Origin: a bacterium
GTDB taxonomy: Archaea > Thermoplasmatota > Thermoplasmata > Lutacidiplasmatales > UBA184
Assembly: GCA_021832495.1 (NCBI GenBank)
Contig: JAKBKR010000032.1
Location: 1 to 11,316 of the forward strand
Direction: 5' to 3'
Length of the DNA stretch: 11,316 nt
Shown here: piece by piece, positions 6,448-11,316 of the stretch
Position numbering within the stretch: position 1 is the stretch's first letter
Layout: each line of letters opens with the position of its first letter
The notes under the pieces: generated by a model
Databases searched by the model: none
The model's input: the letters and a program-made list of their open reading frames with translations, nothing else
Told to the model about the DNA's origin: nothing
Translations under genes and position numbers: made by a program

Positions 6448-6830
6448 CTTCGTAAGAACTCTTCTTTGCCGGACGCCCCCCCCTCAGATGGGAAGGGGTG
6501 CACGGTGGACCTGAGCTCGGGACACCGTATTCGCAGTTCCGACGGTTCTCGAATCTGGAATGGGGCCTATCTGATGACACTCTGAAATCTCTCGAACTCG
6601 GGGGATAGTGCGGGAACACTTTGTTGGAACTCAAGGTGGAGGAGCTTCGTAGCGTTGTACCATTTCACGACAGGGGTGATACGATTAGGATCAGGGGAGT
6701 GTAGGGATGTAACTCTGCTCTTGGTACTCGGGCATTCAAGCTTCCCTGTCTTACCTTTGGGAAGACATGCGGGGGTGTTGTCGGGGTTCGAGAGAGGGTA
6801 ACTTGGACCACCTACCCAAAGACCCTGCCC

Positions 6831-6840
6831 AGCCTTTATA
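6831..6840 (+). promoter_or_regulatory. TATA-like box in the long intergenic region
   Basis: AGCCTTTATA followed by G resembles an archaeal TATA box in a GC-rich context. It points to a start near 6860 on the plus strand, where no long gene is present. The perfect 11-base palindrome TGTCAGTGACA (6856-6866) lies at that predicted start, where a repressor-binding site could sit. Confidence 0.35.
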
Positions 6841-6859
6841 GAGGGGCTGCAACCGTGTC

Positions 6860-6995
6860 AGTGACAAGCATTGGACCCCGCGCCTATGGGCATCCTCTCC
6901 AACTGGCCTGAGCCCATGCGCGGTTCCCTGTACAGTTTCATAGGGAGCAGAATGTGTGAGACTGCCAAAGGCATTCCTAGTTCCTGATTTTCTAA
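6860..6995 (+). ncRNA. Candidate small RNA or small-protein transcription unit (hairpin plus 33-codon ORF)
   Basis: Downstream of the TATA-like box a strong hairpin forms. CCGCGC (6878-6883) pairs with GCGCGG (6918-6923), and ATGGGC (6886-6891) with GCCCAT (6912-6917), with a two-base CT bulge and a 20-base loop. TGCCAAAGGCA (about 6963-6973) is a second small hairpin, and GATTTTCT at 6986-6993 and GTTTTAG at 7006-7012 supply T-tracts that could end a plus-strand transcript. The same stretch encodes a 33-codon ORF (ATG 6886, stop 6985-6987) whose product starts MGILSNWPEPMRG; it resembles no family I know. There is no clear box C/D arrangement. An H/ACA-like reading, with ACA at about 6932 after the hairpin, is possible but weak. 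RNA, peptide or chance are all open; confidence is low. Confidence 0.2.
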
Positions 6996-7120
6996 AGACG
7001 ACACTGTTTTAGTGGATTCATCGCAGGCCCCATTCCCACAACGCGCCCGGAAACTTCTGACCCGAAGTCGAGGCACCTTGACCCCCTATTGAAATGGCGT
7101 GCTGGCGATCGTAGAAACTG

Positions 7121-8497
7121 TCAAGGGCCAAAGGCCAGAGAAAATCTCCGAGAAGGGCGTAGGATGGTCCGTGCGAAAGCTGCAGCCCCCGGTAGGGGAG
7201 AAAGGTGCCGACGGGCAGATTCCGTTGGGAGGTGGACGCCGAGAAGGTCGGAAGCATCAATCAACATGGTTTTCGCAGCTTCGGGTGGATACGTACGGCG
7301 GCAGCGATCGCAACGGTAGCCCTTTCCTTTTCCCGTAGAGTGGGTCGAGAGGCCGCATGGGGAGCATCTGGGATTCTGTAAATGCCGGAGGCGGGGAGCG
7401 AGACGAAGTATCTCCATGCCCTCCAAGCGGAGACTGCGCAGAGGGGGGTCCCACGCCACACTTCCCCATACCGTGATGAGATCGTCGACGGCTAAACGTC
7501 GGACCACGCGCACAAGCTCTTTTCCAGGTTCGAAGGCGATGCAGGGCATTTCACCAGAGCCATCCGACAGGCTGAAACTGACGTGACCCCCCCGAAGGAC
7601 CCGAGGGGGAGAGGCCACTCTCCCGGAAAGGGCAGGCGATGTGCCCAACTCGACCTCAGACACCCGGGAAAGATACACATGGTCACCTGTTCCCTGATTG
7701 GTCTCGAAAAGGACCTGACGTTCTACTTTCTCGGAGCAGATTTCCTGAGCGGCTCGCAACAAACGCCCCGGCTTCCGTCCCCGGACTCCAAAGAGGATAG
7801 GGCATGGGGTATGTGGGGTCACCAAAAGGCGACGTTCGGCAGGATCCCAGGAGAGGAATGTCTCCCGGTACTTCAACGACATCCCCTGAACGGAACGGGC
7901 ATCAACGGAACGATCTGAGCCCCAGCGGTCCCGGGGGCGATACGCAATGACCTCCCAAGTCTTCCTCCGGGCTGGCCAAGAGATGGCGGCGGCAGCGCCG
8001 ACGAGGCCCTGCCCACTGCCGTAGGCGACGAACCCGCTCCCACGGACTCGGGAGAGCATCTCTATAGCGCGGGTGGGTGGGACCCGTTTCCGTACGGTGG
8101 CCCAATACAATTCCTCAGGGACCCTATCGGAGGCGTAGGCGAGCGCAGGGTCGGTCCCCTCCTCCCCCCAACGGGCCTCTCTTTGCAACACGCCCAGAGT
8201 CCGATCGATGACCTGATTCCTCTCATGTTCCGATAGCGAGTCGCCCTTCGCGTACATCCACAACAATCGGCCATGGATATTCCCTACACATGTCCGAGTT
8301 CCTCTACCGTGAACAACACGAACGGCGAGAGCGGCATTACCCCGCGTCTTGAAAGGGACGTTCGGATTGAGCCGGACCAGTCGAGGGTACCCTTGGATGT
8401 CGAGGCCGAGGGATCCGACCTCCCGGATGACCTCGGTCAGGACCCAAGTGGTGCAGCCGCCCGAGGGCGAATCCGTGTCATCCAGCCCGAGCCACAA
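7121..8497 (-). CDS. tiaS: tRNA(Ile2) 2-agmatinylcytidine synthetase TiaS
   Basis: TiaS uses ATP and agmatine to convert C34 of the CAU-anticodon tRNA-Ile2 to agmatidine, so that archaeal ribosomes read AUA as isoleucine. The 458 residues begin WLGLDDTDSPSGGCTTWV (2-19), the family's N-terminal motif. PRLVRLNPNVPFKTRGNAAL (38-57), EEGTDPAL (112-119), and FETNQGTGDH (264-273) follow, all typical. An OB-fold-like region occupies about 288-365. A C-terminal zinc ribbon is visible as C378, C381, C396 and C399. Length is close to the usual size. The start is a TTG at 8497: no in-frame ATG or GTG precedes the conserved motif, and GGAAGG lies just upstream. It is the third gene after korA and korB, six bases beyond the korB stop and in the same frame. 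The last residues (LRPSRRFSLAFGP) are basic. TiaS is normally essential, so the gene is expected to be functional. Confidence 0.93.
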   Translation of the reverse strand: MWLGLDDTDSPSGGCTTWVLTEVIREVGSLGLDIQGYPRLVRLNPNVPFKTRGNAALAVRVVHGRGTRTCVGNIHGRLLWMYAKGDSLSEHERNQVIDRTLGVLQREARWGEEGTDPALAYASDRVPEELYWATVRKRVPPTRAIEMLSRVRGSGFVAYGSGQGLVGAAAAISWPARRKTWEVIAYRPRDRWGSDRSVDARSVQGMSLKYRETFLSWDPAERRLLVTPHTPCPILFGVRGRKPGRLLRAAQEICSEKVERQVLFETNQGTGDHVYLSRVSEVELGTSPALSGRVASPPRVLRGGHVSFSLSDGSGEMPCIAFEPGKELVRVVRRLAVDDLITVWGSVAWDPPLRSLRLEGMEILRLAPRLRHLQNPRCSPCGLSTHSTGKGKGYRCDRCRRTYPPEAAKTMLIDASDLLGVHLPTESARRHLSPLPGAAAFARTILRPSRRFSLAFGP

Positions 8498-8503
8498 ACC
8501 TTC

Positions 8504-9376
8504 CTATTCGAGCGATGCCAGCATTTTCTCGTAGCGCGCCGAGTTGGCCGCAACGGAGATGTCGACCGTCGCCGGTGCTTCTGCTGGATTTGGCAACAAG
8601 GTGCGGTCGAGCGAGGCATACAACTGGTCATCGGGCGTCCGGTAGATCTCCCCGACCGGGATCTTGCCCGAGTGCATGACGTCTAGCACGGTGGAGAAGG
8701 CCTTTCCCCGGTCCGCCTTGTCGTATCCCGGGCGCTTTCCCACATCTTCCACCTTTTCCCTCCAGAGGTCGTACGTGTCGTTGTACGTCACACAGGGTGA
8801 CAATATCTCGACGAAGGCAAACCCCTTGCGCTCTTGGGTGAAACGGAGCGCTTCAGTCACGAGAGCGGTCGCCTCCTTAGGGGTGCCGGAAAATCCACGG
8901 GCGATGAATGCCGCGGCAGGGATCGAAAGTGCCGTGAGGATGGCGTCCACTGGGGGCTCGACATTCCCTTCGAAGCCCACGTGGCTGGTGGGGGAGGCCT
9001 GGCCCTTTGTCAACCCATAGGTCTCGTTGTTCATGACGATGTAGGTGATGGAGGTGTTCTTCTTCAGGGCATGGACAAAATGACCCATTCCGATGGCATA
9101 GCCATCTCCGTCCCCGCCAATAGCGACCACGGTGAGCTTGGGGTTGGCCAGCTTGACACCGATGGCCGTTGGCAAGAGCCGGCCGTGCAACGCATGGAAC
9201 CCATATCCATCCATGAAATTATGGATCCCTCCCGAACATCCGATGCCTCCGACGAGCACGAGGTTCTCCGATGGGACCTTGAGCTCGAGTACTCCCTTCT
9301 TCACGGCGGCCATCACTCCGAAGTCTCCACAGCCCGGGCACCAAGTGGGCTGGATGGGTTTCACATGCTCGACCAT
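8504..9376 (-). CDS. korB: 2-oxoacid:ferredoxin oxidoreductase, beta subunit
   Basis: This 290-aa subunit carries the thiamine diphosphate site and one [4Fe-4S] cluster of a 2-oxoacid:ferredoxin oxidoreductase, which decarboxylates a 2-oxoacid to its acyl-CoA and passes electrons to ferredoxin. WCPGCGDFG (C13, C16), GGIGCSGG (C47) and SPCVTYND (C195) are the four expected cluster cysteines. GGDGDGYAIGMGHFVHALKKN and MNNETYGLTKGQ (87-126) form the GDG...NN thiamine diphosphate-Mg motif. Length is usual. The ATG is two bases after the korA stop, with GGAGG inside the end of korA at 9386-9390 on the complementary strand, so translation is probably coupled. It ends in TAG, followed in the same frame by tiaS. 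Substrate (pyruvate, 2-oxoglutarate or broad) cannot be told from this subunit; the kor name is by similarity to the archaeal two-subunit enzymes. Confidence 0.93.
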   Translation of the reverse strand: MVEHVKPIQPTWCPGCGDFGVMAAVKKGVLELKVPSENLVLVGGIGCSGGIHNFMDGYGFHALHGRLLPTAIGVKLANPKLTVVAIGGDGDGYAIGMGHFVHALKKNTSITYIVMNNETYGLTKGQASPTSHVGFEGNVEPPVDAILTALSIPAAAFIARGFSGTPKEATALVTEALRFTQERKGFAFVEILSPCVTYNDTYDLWREKVEDVGKRPGYDKADRGKAFSTVLDVMHSGKIPVGEIYRTPDDQLYASLDRTLLPNPAEAPATVDISVAANSARYEKMLASLE

Positions 9377-9378
9377 GT

Positions 9379-11238
9379 TCAGAAACCTCCCCCCTCACTC
9401 TCGTAGGTAACGATCGGGGTTTTGGACGGCACGTACGAAGCGTGCTCCTTCATCATCTGTTCCACGTGACCCGCAATCTCTTCGGCCACAAAGGAGGAGC
9501 CATCGTACTTCACGATGCTCTCGATGTTGTGAGCCGTCACGAAGCTGCGGATAAGTCGGGCGAACTGGCCCATGAAGTTGTGTTCTACCACGAAGACAAC
9601 ATCCACACTGCTCAGGAAAGGCGCGAGTGTCTCGATAGGGACGGGCCAAAGGGTACGGGCCTGGTAGAATCGGCTGGAGATCCCCTTGCGCTTGAGGAGG
9701 CCTTGCGCCTCGCGAATTGGTCCGAAGGTACACCCGAATCCGATGAAGCCGACCCGGGCCTTCTCATCCCCCCAGATGATCGGAGGAGGTAGGTCAGGTT
9801 TGGCCAAGCGCAGTCGGGTCATGCGTTTCGCCATCATCATCTTCCGGTTCTCGACGTTGACGGAGACATGGCCCCATTCGTCGTGCTCGTTGCCTGTCAC
9901 CTGGCTTTGCCCGCCCTTCATGCCGGGAATCGTACGGGGGGAGACGCCGTCCTTTGTGAATTCGTAGCGTTTGTAAGCGGCCAAGGCGTCTAGGGCTTCC
10001 TGGCTCAACAGCTTGCCTCGGTCGACAGAGACCCCCTTAAGGGTGAGGCGCGGAGTCGTCTGCATGTTCTCCCCTAGGGCTTGATCCAAAAGGAGGATTA
10101 TTGGCAATTGCCATTTCTCGGCAAGGTTCAGAGCCTGGATACCGATGTCATAGGCATCTTGGGGGAACCCCGGAGCGAGCACGAAACGAGGAAACTCTCC
10201 GTGGGATGCGAAAACTGCGTGGAAGAGATCGCTCTGCTCATTCCTTGTGGGTTCACCTGTGCTCGGACCGACCCTCTGGCAATCCGTGATGACCACGGGG
10301 ATCTCAGCTTCACCCGCATGCCCGAGCGCTTCAGTCATCAACGAGAAGCCGGGGCCACTGGTGGCCGTCATCGCCCGAGCTCCGGCATAGGCGGCGCCGA
10401 GCGTCATGTTGATGGCCGAGAGTTCGTCTTCCGCTTGTCGTACCACCCCGTGATACTGGGGTAAGATCTTCATCAGCGTCTCCATGACGGGGGTCGCCGG
10501 GGTGATCGGATATCCTGCGAAGAAGCGACCACCACCCACGACAAAACCGTACGCGAGGGCCTGGTTCCCGGTGAGAAGTACCTGATCCGTGGCGGTACCC
10601 CGTTCGACAGAGAACCGGGGTTTCGGGCCGGGGCTCTTCGCCGCCAACTCGACGCCGATGTCGAAGGCGGAGAGGTTCTTGGCCCGGGCTTCCTCGCTGC
10701 GCCGACCGAACCGTTGCTCTACAACCTTGCGGGCGGCCTCGCGGTCCATACCCATCAGTACCGAAAGCGCCCCGAAGGCGATCACGTTCTTGTACAGCGG
10801 GTTTCCCAGCTTGCTCGCGGCGGTGATCGAGATAGGGAGGAGAACGGTATTCGGGCCCGGGTTGGTCACGACCTTCTCGTCTCCCAGAATGAACCCGTCG
10901 GCAGAAAGGGTCTTCTCGCCAAAGGTTATAGCGTCTTGATGGAAGGCCACAATGACATCTTGGAGCGCTTTCTGGGCCATGGTGGGTTCGACCGAGGCCC
11001 GGGACGATGCGGCGGCATATCCTCCCCGGATCCGGGACAGGACGCTGCGGGAATTGTACACGTACATCCCCCGCGAATGGAAGTACCGGGCAAGGAGATC
11101 GGAAACCGTGAGCGTACCATCCCCTCCCTGACCGCCCGTGAGAACCGAAAGGTCACGGAGGACCCGGGTAACGGGAGGCTGGGACGGGGTCGTTTGTGAA
11201 GCGTGCTCAGGATGTGCGGCAACAACGCTTTCGGACAT
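9379..11238 (-). CDS. korA: 2-oxoacid:ferredoxin oxidoreductase, fused gamma-alpha subunit
   Basis: This 619-aa protein joins the gamma domain (about 28-205) and the alpha domain (about 218-619) of 2-oxoacid:ferredoxin oxidoreductases. The gamma part opens with LSVLTGGQGGDGTLTVSDLLA. The alpha part contains YPITPATPVMETL (243-255), the YPITP motif of the Sulfolobus-type enzymes. TSGPGFSLMTEALG (293-306), the GNEHDEWGH motif (449-457) and a C-terminal domain with IGFGCTFGPIREA (499-511) and VVFVVEHNFMGQFARLI follow. No ferredoxin-like delta domain is fused or encoded next door, so this is the two-subunit form known from Sulfolobus and halophiles. The N-terminal 27 residues are a polar extension before the fold, with no better start inside. 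The TATA box upstream supports the ATG at 11238. It heads korA-korB-tiaS. Substrate is not determined; 2-oxoglutarate or pyruvate are the usual ones. Confidence 0.92.
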   Translation of the reverse strand: MSESVVAAHPEHASQTTPSQPPVTRVLRDLSVLTGGQGGDGTLTVSDLLARYFHSRGMYVYNSRSVLSRIRGGYAAASSRASVEPTMAQKALQDVIVAFHQDAITFGEKTLSADGFILGDEKVVTNPGPNTVLLPISITAASKLGNPLYKNVIAFGALSVLMGMDREAARKVVEQRFGRRSEEARAKNLSAFDIGVELAAKSPGPKPRFSVERGTATDQVLLTGNQALAYGFVVGGGRFFAGYPITPATPVMETLMKILPQYHGVVRQAEDELSAINMTLGAAYAGARAMTATSGPGFSLMTEALGHAGEAEIPVVITDCQRVGPSTGEPTRNEQSDLFHAVFASHGEFPRFVLAPGFPQDAYDIGIQALNLAEKWQLPIILLLDQALGENMQTTPRLTLKGVSVDRGKLLSQEALDALAAYKRYEFTKDGVSPRTIPGMKGGQSQVTGNEHDEWGHVSVNVENRKMMMAKRMTRLRLAKPDLPPPIIWGDEKARVGFIGFGCTFGPIREAQGLLKRKGISSRFYQARTLWPVPIETLAPFLSSVDVVFVVEHNFMGQFARLIRSFVTAHNIESIVKYDGSSFVAEEIAGHVEQMMKEHASYVPSKTPIVTYESEGGGF

Positions 11239-11272
11239 GGTGGGCTCTGCGATACTCGCAAGATGGCGTTCC

Positions 11273-11280
11273 CTATTTAA
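11273..11280 (-). promoter_or_regulatory. TATA box of the korA-korB-tiaS operon
   Basis: On the minus strand this reads TTAAATAG, preceded by the purine-rich CACAAGA that may serve as a BRE. A start about 26 bases downstream lies near 11250, giving a leader of roughly 12 bases before the ATG at 11238. A second TATA-like motif, GTATAGTC, lies at 11291-11298 and might act as an upstream alternative promoter. Confidence 0.55.
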
Positions 11281-11316
11281 TCTTGTGCTAGACTATACTC
11301 CCACTGTCCCCTCCGC

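Larger units (their letters stand above)
6448..7120. other. About 670 bases without a convincing long gene
   Basis: This gap lies between the start of the DUF835 gene and the stop of tiaS. Both strands carry only short ORFs of about 60-70 codons with no recognisable protein features. I checked both strands for a tRNA, 5S rRNA, SRP RNA and RNase P core and found none. A small hairpin occurs at about 6502-6522 (ACGGTG pairing with CACCGT). The plus-strand cluster at about 6833-6995 is listed separately. The gap is AT-richer than the genes. It is unusually long for this compact region. Confidence 0.6.

Noticed and set aside
6572..6585. TGATGA followed by CTGA, resembling boxes C and D of a guide RNA
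   Set aside because: Only four bases separate the boxes, too few for a guide or a normal C/D' arrangement, and no flanking terminal pairing is visible.
6785..6791. GGTTCGA resembling a tRNA T-loop
   Set aside because: The flanking bases cannot form a T-stem (the required closing C is a G), and no acceptor, D or anticodon arm fits around it.
6942..6950. AGGGAGCAG resembling part of the SRP RNA helix 8 motif
   Set aside because: The partner strand of the helix 8 motif is absent, and the gap is not arranged like an approximately 300-base SRP RNA.
8504..8506. korB TAG as a pyrrolysine codon giving a KorB-TiaS fusion
   Set aside because: KorB ends at its usual length, TiaS starts at its usual motif, and TAG ends four of nine complete genes here. 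The junction is kept as a finding only because of the shared frame.

Overview
The window looks like a GC-rich archaeal chromosome segment, most likely from the Thermoplasmatota (Thermoplasmata-like Euryarchaeota). The archaeal assignment rests on a digeranylgeranylglycerolipid-type reductase next to a prenyl diphosphate synthase, archaeal-type uL1, uL10/P0 and P1-type L12 genes, tiaS (an archaea-specific tRNA-modification gene) and TATA-box promoters with short or absent leaders. The narrower placement is an inference from the large zinc-ribbon protein ending in a DUF835 domain, a domain best known from that group. No marker here fixes the genus.

Layout from left to right: (1) 1-316, minus strand: the 5' end of an unrecognised proline-rich membrane protein that runs off the left edge. 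(2) 317-420: a divergent promoter region. (3) 421-2570, plus: geranylgeranyl reductase and a polyprenyl diphosphate synthase joined by an ATGA overlap, a membrane-lipid or isoprenoid operon. (4) 2638-4484, plus: rpl1-rpl10-rpl12, the ribosomal L1 and P-stalk operon, with its own TATA box and probably a leaderless first gene. rpl11, which often precedes these genes in archaea, is not present. (5) 4506-4527: a perfect 9-bp hairpin between convergent genes. (6) 4531-6411, minus: a 626-aa protein with an N-terminal zinc ribbon, a long Pro/Glu/Ser-rich linker, an alpha-helical region and a C-terminal DUF835 domain. (7) 6448-7120: about 670 bases with no convincing long gene. On the plus strand it contains a TATA box, a palindrome, a strong hairpin, a 33-codon ORF and T-tracts, which together could be a small RNA or small-protein gene. 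(8) 7121-11238, minus: korA-korB-tiaS, read from right to left. It encodes a two-subunit 2-oxoacid:ferredoxin oxidoreductase (gamma-alpha fusion plus beta) followed by the agmatinylcytidine synthetase for tRNA-Ile2.

Functionally the window combines core lipid synthesis, ribosome stalk proteins, ferredoxin-linked 2-oxoacid oxidation and tRNA modification. Nothing resembles a defence island, prophage, insertion sequence or CRISPR array. The least explained parts are the DUF835 protein, the left-edge membrane protein, the possible small transcription unit near 6833-6995, and the korB-tiaS junction, where the two genes share a reading frame separated only by a TAG and two codons.
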